From: Antedon mediterranea
Lineage: Eukaryota > Echinodermata > Crinoidea > Comatulida > Antedonidae
Reading direction: 5' to 3'
Assembly (NCBI RefSeq): GCF_964355755.1
Contig: NC_092680.1
Location: forward strand, 14,301,001-14,365,000
DNA length: 64,000 nt
Position 1 is the stretch's first letter, and every line of letters starts with the position of its first letter. Below the pieces are notes generated by a model that was not told the DNA's origin, ran no database searches, and saw nothing but the letters and a program-made list of their open reading frames with translations. Shown here one piece after another: positions 13,107 through 25,400 of the stretch. A program made the position numbers and the translations under genes.

Positions 13107-13203
13107 TTAAGCTCTGTCTACACTATCAAACTTTATGTGTCAAAAAAATGTGATGTGCCCATATATGGACATGATGATGTCATATCACTACCATATTTAA
13201 GCC
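13107..13203. mobile_element. TTAAGCTCTGTCTACAC MITE, copy 1 (one end)
   Basis: Starts TTAAGCTCTGTCTACACTAT and shares GATGTGCCCATATAT and CACTACCATATTT with copies at 37349 and 54266. The inverse terminus is not recognisable, so this copy looks truncated. Confidence 0.65.
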
Positions 13204-13368
13204 TTACAAGTTGTAGAAGGAGATTTACTATGCTACATTTATTTAATTCTTTTAGGCCATCGGGTGAAAATCCTATCATTCAATCCTGTTCCGATCTCTG
13301 ACTAAAAAAATTCCTCATGATAATTATTTAAATAATATTTTAAAAGTGATAACGCAAAAAAGTCAGAA

Positions 13369-13437
13369 ATCTGAGTTTTCTAGATCTAGAAAACTCAGAT
13401 ATCTGAGATCTGAGTTTTCTAGATCTGAGTTTTCTAG
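13369..13437. repeat. 32-bp perfect palindrome with repeats of its half-site
   Basis: ATCTGAGTTTTCTAGA (13369-13384) is followed without a spacer by its exact reverse complement (13385-13400). The half-site ATCTGAGTTTTCTAGA then repeats in direct orientation to about 13437. Confidence 0.85.
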
Positions 13438-14072
13438 ACACCCTTTATTCTGTCCTGTCCTGTACAAGAGTGTGTTGCGTAACATCTAAGAGATTCCATG
13501 TAATAAGATTTTAATTGTGAAGAAAGGCTAATTTGTTTTAATCCTAAAATTGTCTCAATTGGGCATGGTTTTTATAATCATTCTCACCAGAGTTTATTAT
13601 CATCATGTACTTACCACTATCCCAAGCACTTGCCTTGGACTTTTTGGAGGTTTAGAGTTCTAAGTCTACAGTACTTGATACGTGTCATAAGTACATCTTC
13701 TGATTTCCTTCCTTGCCCTTGGTGTAATGTAATTGACCTACACAGCAGTACATAACCAAAATAACATTAATGTCCTAGGGAGGTAGGTACTTCCACGTAC
13801 AGGAATATATAATTCAATTAAAGTCACATATTGTAAAACATTAGATCACATAGAATGGCATATTGTACTTATCATATTTTGAATGTCAGGTTTAAACTAG
13901 CCTTTTAGAGAATATGTTGTGAAATTTGTAAATTGAAATGAATGTATAATGCAGTTTTATTTTTATCTATATAGTTTATCTATCTATTAATGTTTGCATC
14001 AAGCAGAATAAGTGTAAGGATGCGTTTATACAACACACTATAACATGCCTAAAAATGTGTGTTGCATAAACA

Positions 14073-15136
14073 TTAAAGATGTATTGTCCCTTGAAACACA
14101 AAAAATGAAAAAAAAGATATTCTAAATCTAAATTGGCCATCAAAGTAATAGGGAGGTTTCGCAACCTTACGAATACGATAACGAAAAGGGATACGTCATA
14201 CATTTGTGAAACTTTTGAGCTGATCCCCATTTCATATTCGTAAAGCGTATTCGTGTTGACGAATATCACCAGTCATATTCGTAACTACAAAACGAGTATA
14301 GTTTTTGATCTATTTTGCACATTTTGCATTTGAATCAAGAATGATTCATGATTATAATATAATTATATTATTATATATTTACTAAAATGACAAGTCAATT
14401 TTGATAAATAGCAGTTTTTAAAGTCCTCACTCGCTTTGATGTTACGCTAGGCCTACACTAGGCAGCCAAGCAACACGTGCCTGCGCTTCGCTCAAATTTA
14501 CCGCAGTCATATTTTGGACGCGCCTCAATATTTCGTTGCCATGCGAAACAGATTTTTTTATGGCTTATGAAAATGAATACGTGTGCGTGACGTATCCGTT
14601 TTCGTTATCGTATTCGTAAGATTGCGAAACCTCTCTAATATTAAAGTTATTCACTTTAAGTCAAAAATTCGAGTCAAAATCAACAAGTTTACGTAATTAA
14701 CATGTAAATTAATTTTATTACATTTCGTCTGGAAAATCGTCACGAGCGAAAGTAAACAAAGATTTCAAACCACGAGTATGCATGATGCTAATTAGAATTG
14801 TTTACAACTCGTCACGATTGAGAAAGTTTTTTCACACAGATTGCGAGGAAGTTTTATGATTATGCATACAGAGTAGCCAAACAAGCGCGTTGCATTATGA
14901 GATATGTTTTGATCGAAAACTGAGACTGAAACTAAAGTCAAAGATATTTTTTGAACAAAAAAACGTCTGTAATTCGGTTAAATTATTTTTTTTTTCGACT
15001 AAGTTTTGGTGAAAGTTAATAACTATTATGATACTTCAAAATGATCCACTTTTTTTTCGAAATTAAAAAAAAATTTTTTTTAAAAAATTAGTCAAATAAA
15101 AAAATAAATCCTAAATGCAGTCAAATACATCTTTAA
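14073..15136. mobile_element. TTAAAGATGTATTGTCCCT element, copy A, with nested MITE
   Basis: Starts TTAAAGATGTATTGTCCCTT and ends near AATACATCTTTAA. Shares ATTCACTTTAAG, TACGTAATTAACA, GTTTACAACTCGTCACG and AGCGCGTTGCATTATG-like blocks, in inverse order, with the copy at 23402-23949. It is interrupted by the GGGAGG MITE at 14151-14636. Confidence 0.75.
14151..14636. mobile_element. GGGAGGTTTCG MITE, copy 2, nested
   Basis: Starts GGGAGGTTTCGCAACCTTAC and ends GCGAAACCTCTCT, with imperfect inverted repeats of about 50 bp. Flanked by AATA on both sides. The uninterrupted relative at 23402-23949 reads CAAAGTAATATTAAAG (as complement), fitting insertion at AATA, or at TA if flanking bases have slipped. 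Confidence 0.8.
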
Positions 15137-16130
15137 AGAGATTCCGTGTAATAAACTGAATTAGAAAGAAAAAAGTATATTGATACTGTAGACGAGCTTT
15201 TATTTAAAAACCCTTTGGTGTTGTTTGTAGTACACAGAGTATCTGTAGTGTATTCTATTATGATGTGTTCTTGTGCTTTTGCTTGGAAATACAATACTGT
15301 AATTATAAATTCAAGGTCTTTAGTAAGGCTGAGTTCATTACATCAATGTACTATGTACTCTATTGACTGATAAAAAGGTATATATACTGCTACATATCAT
15401 AACGCATATGATTGACAGCTGTCAAGACATCTCAATCAAATACATTTCAATAAATTTTCATAGAATGTACTGTAAAATGAAATATGTAATTATCTTCTTT
15501 ATGATGTTTTATTTCAAATGTTCATTGACCTAATTAAACTACAAATAAAAATTAAGTTGATGATCAGTACATGTAAATAGTCGCATACTGCAATAAATCG
15601 TTTCACTGGGTATAACATTTGCTAGGTTTTCACTTGCACAGAGCAAAGAAAATACATTTTGTGTGGAAGGACACTAGAAAATTATTGAATTTGTAGTAAT
15701 AGTAAAAACAATAAAAATGAATCCATTATATAAAATCTGTCATGGTTATTTTAGTTTGTAAATTTAATTTTAGATTAATGCCTTACAGATTGAACTCTAA
15801 AGATACTGTTGGCAATAACTATTTACAAATTATTGATTACAAAAGCTTTGAAGTAGAAATAGATCCCACAATTATCAGTACATTTCAAGATCTTAATTAG
15901 ATATTGTTTATTCCATTGAGATGCTTAATAGCAATTATAATAATTATGTTATTCATCTTTACAATTTGTACTTACACACAACAGGATCGTTGACTTAATT
16001 GTATGGTACTGTAATAGCACCACCTCAAAACAGTTGTTGGTAGAGTTTAACTGCGTGTACCCGGTGTATAAACTAGAAAGCCACTCCGAGAGTGCATACC
16101 TCCGCCTACTGTAAAATTCTCCTACATAAG
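15137..16130. other. AT-rich non-coding DNA
   Basis: No supported ORF, RNA gene or inverted repeat. Confidence 0.4.
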
Positions 16131-18066
16131 ACTGGTTGAATACTGTCCATGTACAGTACTGATTGAATACTGTCCATGTACAGTACTGATTGAATACTGT
16201 CCATGTACAGTACTGATTGAATACTGTCCATGTACAGTACTGATTGAATACTGTCCATGTACAGTACTATCCATGTACAGTACTGATTGAATACTGTCCA
16301 TGTACAGTACTGATTGAATACTGTCCATGTACAGTACTGATTGAATACTGTCCATGTACAGTACTGATTGAATACTGTCCATGTACAGTACTGGTTGAAT
16401 ACTGTCCATGTACAGTACTATCCATGTACAGTACTGATTGAATACTGTCCATGTACAGTACTGATTGAATACTGTCCATGTACAGTACTGATTGAATACT
16501 GGCCATGTACAGTACTGATTGAATACTGTCCATGTACAGTACTGATTGAATACTGGCCATGTACAGTACTGATTGAATACTGTCCATGTACAGTACTGAT
16601 TGAATACTGGCCATGTACAGTACTGATTGAATACTGTCCATGTACAGTACTGATTGAATACTGTCCATGTACAGTACTGATTGAATACTGGCCATGTACA
16701 GTACTGATTGAATACTGTCCATGTACAGTACTGATTGAATACTGTCCATGTACAGTACTGATTGAATACTGTCCATGTACAGTACTGATTGAATACTGGC
16801 CATGTACAGTACTGATTGAATACTGTCCATGTACAGTACTGATTGAATACTGTCCATGTACAGTACTGATTGAATACTGTACATGTACAGTACTGATTGA
16901 ATACTGTACATGTACAGTACTGGTTGAATACTGGCCATGTACAGTACTGATTGAATACTGTCCATGTACAGTACTGATTGAATACTGTCCATGTACAGTA
17001 CTGATTGAATACTGGCCATGTACAGTACTGATTGAATACTGTCCATGTACAGTACTGATTGAATACTGTCCATGTACAGTACTGATTGAATACTGTCCAT
17101 GTACAGTACTGATTGAATACTGGCCATGTACAGTACTGATTGAATACTGTCCATGTACAGTACTGATTGAATACTGTCCATGTACAGTACTGATTGAATA
17201 CTGTACATGTACAGTACTGATTGAATACTGTACATGTACAGTACTGGTTGAATACTGTCCATGTACAGTACTGATTGAATACTGTCCATGTACAGTACTG
17301 ATTGAATACTGTCCATTTACAGTACTGATTGAATACTGGCCATGTACAGTACTGATTGAATACTGTACATGTACAGTACTGATTGAATACTGTCCATGTA
17401 CAGTACTGATTGAATACTGTCCATGTACAGTACTGATTGAATACTGTCCATGTACAGTACTGATTGAATACTGTCCATGTACAGTACTGATTGAATACTG
17501 TACATGTACAGTACTGATTGAATACTGTCCATGTACAGTACTGATTGAATACTGTCCATGTACAGTACTGATTGAATACTGTCCATGTACAGTACTAATT
17601 GAATACTGGCCATGTACAGTACTGATTGAATACTGTCCATGTACAGTACTGATTGAATACTGGCCATGTACAGTACTGATTGAATACTGTCCATGTACAG
17701 TACTGATTGAATACTGTCCATGTACAGTACTGATTGAATACTGTACATGTACAGTACTGGTTGAATACTGTACATGTACAGTACTGGTTGAATACTGTCC
17801 ATGTACAGTACTGATTGAATACTGTCCATGTACAGTACTGATTGAATACTGTCCATGTACAGTACTGATTGAATACTGGCCATGTACAGTACTGATTGAA
17901 TACTGTACATGTACAGTACTGATTGAATACTGTCCATGTACAGTACTGATTGAATACTGTCCATGTACAGTACTGATTGAATACTGTCCATGTACAGTAC
18001 TGATTGAATACTGTACATGTACAGTACTGATTGAATACTGTACATGTACAGTACTGGTTGAATACT
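16131..18066. repeat. 27-bp minisatellite, about 71 copies
   Basis: Consensus unit GATTGAATACTGTCCATGTA + CAGTACT. Units vary mainly at one site: TGTCCATG, TGGCCATG or TGTACATG, plus a GGTTG variant. The TGTACATG form makes TACTGTACATGTACAGTA a perfect palindrome. A 12-unit, 324-bp higher-order block occurs twice (from about 16609 and 16933). Because 27 is a multiple of 3, long ORFs open in both strands; they are not genes. Confidence 0.97.
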
Positions 18067-21000
18067 TTCATTGTCCTGGCAGAGATGCATTTTTGTCTGA
18101 TATAAACCTTGTAAAATTGTTTTATTGGTTGATTTAATAGTATTTTTTTTCGTTGTCGGGTTTACTGTATGTTCCCTGTAAATTTGACTTACAGTAGGAT
18201 CCTTTGTATATTTCTCAATTAAAATCAATTAAAGAATAAAATAATAAAAATAAAAGATAAACATGCTGACGATGGACAATTTCATGTACAGTATAGTAAT
18301 TCCTTTTTTGTTCTTTGAAATTGTTCACAGGCCTATTAAATGTGTTGTTAATTATTGGCAATGTTGTTAAATTATAGAAGTGGAGCTTTAAAAGCTAGTA
18401 ATTTCCGACTTAATCATTGTCTTCAGCCCAAGCAATCCAATGACTTTAGGCAACTCTAGCATCTCACACCACTCACACATTTCTTTTTATAAACTGTTGT
18501 ATAATAATATTAACAGGATATTCTACAGTTTGATTTCAAGAAATGATAATCCCATGTACCATACAGAAAAAGAATGGTGTAGTTATTTGAGAAGGGGTAC
18601 AAAAGGGAGCTGGTGTTGTTGCTCATGAAAGAATTAAGATGATCCCTGAATATAGAGTGGTAGTAATAATGTATTTTATTAGAAAAGAGTGTTATAGTGC
18701 CTTTTATGGTTGGATTATATTCACTCCAGTCGCATAGATTTATCTACTGTACACATGCATTGATTACAATGTTGTTGTTGTTGGACAAGAAACATAATGT
18801 TAGCTACTGTAGCAGCATTGTGATATCAGTAACTCTATCCATAGATGAATTAGTTTAATTCATCCATACTCAATAGATAAATACATTAATACTAATATTA
18901 ATAGGTAGAACTGAATATGAAAAAAGTCCCAATAAGAGTAGCCCTTGAATTGTATAGCACAGTACACTATGTATTATAAATTCTGAATAATTAAAATCTT
19001 GGGCTGTATCTTTCTAGATTTCATCAAACTTCATTGCTTTGTACCCACTAGTAGTAGATTAGCTACATCTTAGTATATATCAATAATTTGGTACTTTGCT
19101 TTAATATGCGAGGCTTGATTTCTGTATTGGGAGAACACTGATAGTTCATAGTTCATAGTACATTTTATTTGTCCATACGGAATTCATGTGACATACAATA
19201 TTGTAAATGTTTTTAAATTGGGTACGCTCAAGAGGTGTGAAGGTGCAGTTAGTGCCAGCCTAGGCCTACAAAATTATGTACGGCGGCACATCGTATTCTA
19301 AAATATTGAGGAAAATTCCTAGCAAACGAACACTCGTATCGTTGTTGAAAGTATAGATAATATAGGCCAAAGCACAGAGTACTACGTTTTTTCATCCCTC
19401 AAGCTGCGCCGAAGCGTTTCTGTCAGGGAGAGAACTTAATACCATCCCGATTATTTATTAAATAACAACACAGAAGCCGGCGACGGCCCTACTCTACTCT
19501 CTAGACTCTACTATTTCCCGAATGTTGTTTTGTATACTCTACTGACGCACTACACGCACGAGGAAAGTTCATTAAGGGTAAAATATAAAACTACATTAAA
19601 TTGGGAGAGTCTAAAATGCATAACGCATAAATGTTTGATTTTGATAAGATTAAGACGCCATTCATCGAAGATACTAGAATGTTTATTTTTAATCTGAAAA
19701 TTACATCCCTATCGAAAAATAGACAATCCTGGTAAATAGCCGACCGTCGGATGTCGTCGTTGTGCAGCGCACAACACGTGATAGTTCGGGTAGACTTCAT
19801 CATCCATGTGTCATGTAACGTCTGTCTCTCTGTGCAGTCTACCTCTGCTATCTCCATCATATTGAAATAACAAAGAGATGCCTGATACAACGAAAAAAGT
19901 TGATGAAAATGGAGCTTGAAGTAAACAACATGATAACGAACAAAATAAATGCTTGGAGATCGATGGACCTTTTAGTTGGACTTTATGCTTTCGCCAAAAT
20001 GATTATTTGATTATCTATTTTATCATGTCATCGCCAAATTAGCTAAAGTCGCGGTTTTATTTTTCGCCAGCCTGGAAACTTCGGCCAGTCCGAGCCCAGG
20101 TTTGACATTTACACACATTTTATACTTTTGCAATCAAAACAATTAGGTGAATGTCCAAAATGATCTAAATAAAAAATACTATGTTGACTAACACTTTGGT
20201 AAATTCTTTTAAAGGACAATGTTAATATCATAACAACAACAGGATATCATTTTTTACATTAATACATTGAGAAATAATTAATATATAATACATATAAATA
20301 GTCCTAGTCGGTTATGAAATAAATTATTATTGAATAAATGTGCAGGTAGGTAGTTTAATTGTGTTGACATGATAATTATTATCTAACCTACTATCTTTGG
20401 CTTGCTAGAAATTGTGGAGGTAGAAGATTACTACCATTGTTATTCATCATCCTTCTCCTTTTTGGTACTACATCCATCATAATAGTTAGGTTCAGTTATT
20501 TTATATCTGATAATCTATGATGTATTCCCTATGGTTTATGTAAGTTAATTCAACAACAGTGTAAACTAAGGGTAGCATTCACTGTATTGAACAATATGGA
20601 CTTTTAGATTTTCATGTCGATTATATCGACTGCTACCCTGTTACGTCATTTTTATGATATGCACATGCGCTAGGCGACTGGTACGTCGACTGATTCGGCC
20701 TAAGAAATATCGGGAAGAAAGCAGACGAATTTTAGAATTAACTAAGTAATTACCTCAATAGTATAATGTTAACATGATTAATTTTATTTCCTTTTCGATT
20801 ATTCTAACCGTAGGGTGCACTTTAAATTGAAATACGGAATCAAGTTTAGGCCAAGAAACCGCGTATACATATAACGGCAACCAATAGGTTATGGCTGCTT
20901 CATAGCAAATTTAAAGCTTCTTAAATTCCTTCAGTACATTTATTCCTAACGTACTCACTTTATATAGTAGCTTGATAAATACTCCACAAACGAACAAATC

Positions 21001-22218
21001 GGTAAAATTGACGTTTCAAAGCAAATATTCCATGAGAAGTGGAATTTTTCGCCATGCCTCGTGTTCTGAAAATGGTACATTCCACTGTGAGGGTATCTAG
21101 TCATTAATTAACTCGCTAATTACTAATACAGTACATGCATACCATGTGATGGTAATTTAGTAATAGTCTCAGAACTGAACCCCCCTACAAGGAAAATGGT
21201 AATGGCTTTCATTTTCGGTAGGGATTATTTTTTCAGTGTTTGGTTTTGTAGGCCTCTTCGCACGACGGCCATACAGAGTCAAATAAAACAATGTGGTTTA
21301 TCAAACAGAAATATAAATTAGCTTCAATTCAATACTAAAGTAGCCAGATTTTTATGAGAAAGACTAAAAAATCTAATTTGAGGCGGATGTACATAATAAT
21401 TTTAACCAGTTTGCATATAAAAATACACCACCACCTATTATGACCGGCGTGCGATCGTGTTTTGAAAATGGGTAGGTGTTTTTTCCAAAGTTATTTTTAG
21501 CGCGCTGATTTTAGCACGCCGACTTTTGTACCTCATTTTTAACTCGCGTTTTCTATTTACATATTTAAAAAACATAGATTAAAAAATACATATAAATAAA
21601 CCCTTAAACAAGATCTTTCCAAACATATAATTTTTATTCACATGGTTACCTAAGAAATAGTATATTTTCAACTTCAAAGACATGTCACTTTTTGAAATTT
21701 CACGATTGTGTTCAAATTGCTGTAACGAAAATCCGCTTCATTGGGATACCTATGTATTTATATCTATCGACAGGAACAGTCGACTATGACCCATGTGAAC
21801 ATGACTGTGGTGTCCACGTTCACACAATCTACAAGTCTCTAAAATGCTTTAGAAGCTTGATAAATAAAGTTATTAGTAGTAGGACGCCTTTTAAAAACAC
21901 TTTATGTTGCTTAATTTCCTTGATTTCTGAAGACGGTAATCATAATTGTTAAGATGTAATCTCATTTCCATAATACTTTATTTCATGACTAGCTTAGAAA
22001 ACCAATAAATAGCTCTTTCTTTCCAAAGATGTTCTGACTTTCCCATTTGAGGACAGGTTTGTAGAATATAACATGTGAAACTAAATTTTATTTCTTGTTC
22101 TCCTTGGAGAGAAAAGGGCTATTGTTGGTTTATCCTTGTATGTGGCACTTATTTTGCCTACACTTTCAAAAGTTTAAAATTAGTATTTAACCAATTGTTA
22201 TATTTTATATATTTACAG
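18067..22218 (+). other. Upstream region of DENND4; no coding exon seen
   Basis: AT-rich with two mixed-composition patches (19240-19580 and 20620-20720). The second holds TTACGTCA and ACATGCGC, like CRE and NRF1 half-site motifs. An untranslated first exon of DENND4 should lie here or further upstream, because 22219 begins at a splice acceptor. I cannot place it. Confidence 0.3.
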
Positions 22219-22417
22219 ATGATAAAGAAATGAAGGAATGATGACGGTAGAACAGGATGGTCCACGGGTAGCCGAGTATCTAATAGTGGCTGGGCTATCT
22301 GAGACCTCCAGATCGTTAGAAGAGGGGCTGCAAAATGACAGCCATTTAAAGGCATCATCTACGCCCAATGAGCCTATCACAGATGTAGCTGTAATATTGA
22401 GAGGACATGGGGAGAAG
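22219..22417 (+). CDS. DENND4: DENND4 exon with start codon (residues 1-60)
   Basis: Acceptor TATTTACAG ends at 22218, so at least one untranslated exon lies upstream. The start is ATG at 22238, immediately followed by a second ATG. It is chosen because the following [14 protein letters not shown] and PITDVAVI match the family N-terminus, which begins only a few residues before GPRV. The donor GTTTGT follows 22417 in phase 0. Two tiny upstream ORFs precede the start within this exon. Confidence 0.9.
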
Positions 22418-25400
22418 GTTTGTAATTTACAGTAGTTCCTATGCATGCAATACAAAGGAACTCTTCTAATCACTATAGTGTGTATGGATTGTGGTAAATA
22501 TTTTGTTTTTGCTTCGTGGTGGCGAAGATGCGATACTATCTCGATTTTATAGCAGATATTGATAAAAAAAACCCATAAATATTGTCTTCAATCGAATGCG
22601 TAGATGTATACTACAGCGTCAAAGAAGGACGTAAATTAATTTCCATTAACGTAAATATCGCTTGTTTTTGTCTATCACGCTAGGCCTAGCCCCTTTCGCT
22701 TTCATATACTCCTATATAGGCTTCGCTGCGGGGTGGCACAAAACCTAAGACCTAAGATCATGAAACCTAAAACCCAAGACCAGCTTAAAAACAATATCTA
22801 ATACATAATTGTATACATAGTAAGTTTCATTTATTGATGCTTTATCACAAACTCATTTCCCCCGTTGAGTAAATATACCTTTGTTTCACAACAAACAAAC
22901 TTAAAGGTTTGTTTGTTGATATATATACATTGCGTTGATTTCAGGGTTGTTTCCCTTTCGCACCTGTTTTTTTAAAATAATTTATTTTTATATATTAAAT
23001 CAACATTGGCAATATCAATAAATTGTTTACCATTATTGCCATTGTAAGCTTCCTAAATGTCGGAATTTACGTCTGCAATTTCGTTGGCTGTTATCATTAT
23101 AGACTAAGCCAGTGATATCGTGGAGAATTCAAGTCAAAGAAATATGCATATTGCATAGGAACGTCTGTCCCTGTCAGGGGTCTGCTTACTGTAGTATAAT
23201 AGTTAGGTGAGCAGTTAAATACTGGTCTTTTAATACTGGATTGTGGTTAGTGGCCGTGTTTCGTATATCATTGGTTACCAGTTCGTGTAGGCTTGCACAC
23301 AGTAAACAAAACAGTGTTTGGGGTTGACAAAAGCAAAACCTGTGTTTACCATTTTCTGTAAGATACTTTGTGTAATGTCCATTGCAATGTAATTATTTTA
23401 TTTAAAGATGTATTGTCCCTTTGACTAATTCCAAAAAAATAAAAAATAAAAGATTTCAAAAAAAGGTGGGTCATTTTGAAGTATCATAATAGTTATTAAC
23501 TATCACCAAAAATTTTTCAAAAAAAAAAAATTCAACTGAAATACTGACGTTTTTTTGTAAAAAAAATAACTTCCAGTCAAAGTTTTCAATCAAAACATAT
23601 CCCATAATGAAACGCGCTTGTTTGGCTACTCTGTATGCATAATCATAAAACTTCCTCACGATCTGTGTGAAAACACCTTCTCAACCGTGACGAGTTGTAA
23701 ACAATCCTAATTTAGCATATGCATAATGCGTACTCATGGTTTGAAATCTTTGTTTACTTTAGCTCGTGACGATTTTCCAGATGAAATGTAATCAAACTAA
23801 TTTACCTGTTAATTACGTAAACTTGTTGTTTTTGGCTCAAATTTTCGACTTAAAGTGAATAACTTTAATATTACTTTGATATGGCCACTTTAAATTTAGA
23901 ATATTTTGACCTTCATTTTTTTGTGTTTCAAGGGACAATACCTCTTTAATGATTTTTAACGAAAGAAAAAAAAAACAGTATTTGTACAGTATAGTATACA
24001 TAGTATACAGTACAGTATTTTTTCAAATTAAATTTTCATCTGAAATTAGCGGCACTTCTTTTGTGTTACGTATACCAACGACATTGCGCTATATATTTAG
24101 ACGTGGACAGGGTCTGCCCACTGTCTGGTCATGGACTGGGTTAAAGCGTGCATACAATCAAAGCATCTAGCAAGTCAATCGCGCCTTTGATGATGTGCTT
24201 ATGTTACCGACAAAAGGGTAAATTCCACCGATTCATAGAGAGTCAATTAATTCAGTATGCTATTGAAAATATCATTATGATATGAACATTTTTACAAGAA
24301 GAATAATACAATCAATCATTATTTTAACTAAAAAACTTTATTTACAATATACAAGTTACCTCTTTAAATGGACGATTCAGACAACAGCCAATTTTAACTA
24401 GAGATCGAAAGAGAGACATGGCAGCAACAAAACACATGTTTACAACTCTCGGCGGTGGCCGATGAAAGCATGTCTTGGTCGTTATACAATTTGTTATGCA
24501 GCCTTTTGTTTCTTGGCTTGCATCGTCATATAGTGGTCATGTCACGTGTCTCATATGCATTAGGCCCTTTATGCATGCCTCAGCTCTAGAAAGTACCTGT
24601 TAAGTGGCGAGTGAGTGGCCGAGCGGTTAAGACAGTGGAACCGTAATTACGTAGCCATAACATCGGCAAGGGTTCGAGGCTCACTCGCTCCATGGTTCTG
24701 GTGGTAGAACGAGTCTTCTCGGATAAGGACTATAAACCGTAGGTCCAGTGTACACATATAGCTCATGCGCTACATCTTTCGAGACGAGTAGGGGGTTACC
24801 CCGGTGTACTAGTCCACACAAACACAGCCACTGTCACACACAGCCACTGTGCAAATTGGGGCTGGACCGTTTTAGAGGTGTTTACCACCTGTTGGTCCAG
24901 ATCCTTCACTAACTGAGTTAGTGAGAAGTCGAATAAATAAAAAATTAATCTATTTTTAGATTGGTTGTGGTTGATATTTTTAAGCGTCACAATACCGTGA
25001 GAACACTGAGGTAGTAATAAATTCAGATGTCAGTCCATGCCAGGCGCGGATCCGTCATCAACACGGAAAAAAAATTGTAAATGAAAAAGTAAAAAAAAGG
25101 TTTTAGATTAGAAACGGGGTAACTTCTTCTGTCAGTCTGTTTTATTGCTGAAAAATACGATAGCTCAACAGGCACGTTTAATATTTGTCTAGACAAAACC
25201 AAGCACACATGCTGTACCAAGTTTGGTTTGCTTGCTGCCTCCACCGTTGTGACACCAGTCTGCGTGATACACACTATTCATCATGTCCAAAAAACAGAAG
25301 GTGCAACATCATTTAACCTACTATTACTGTATAATAATAATATTGTATATAGGCTATCCTGCGATATTTTTGCTATAAAATAAGAGACCCACGGATAACC

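Noticed and set aside
16267-18228. Long ORFs (up to 589 codons) over the 27-bp repeat on both strands
   Set aside because: The repeat period is a multiple of three with no stop in several frames, so frames open automatically. The peptides are pure 9-residue repeats in all directions.
22740-22790. Telomere-like AACCTAAGACCTAAG run
   Set aside because: Too short and irregular; not a TTAGGG array.
24607-24692. Functional tRNA gene (Ser/Leu-like)
   Set aside because: The acceptor stem and boxes are good, but the anticodon and T stems do not pair and a SINE body follows directly.
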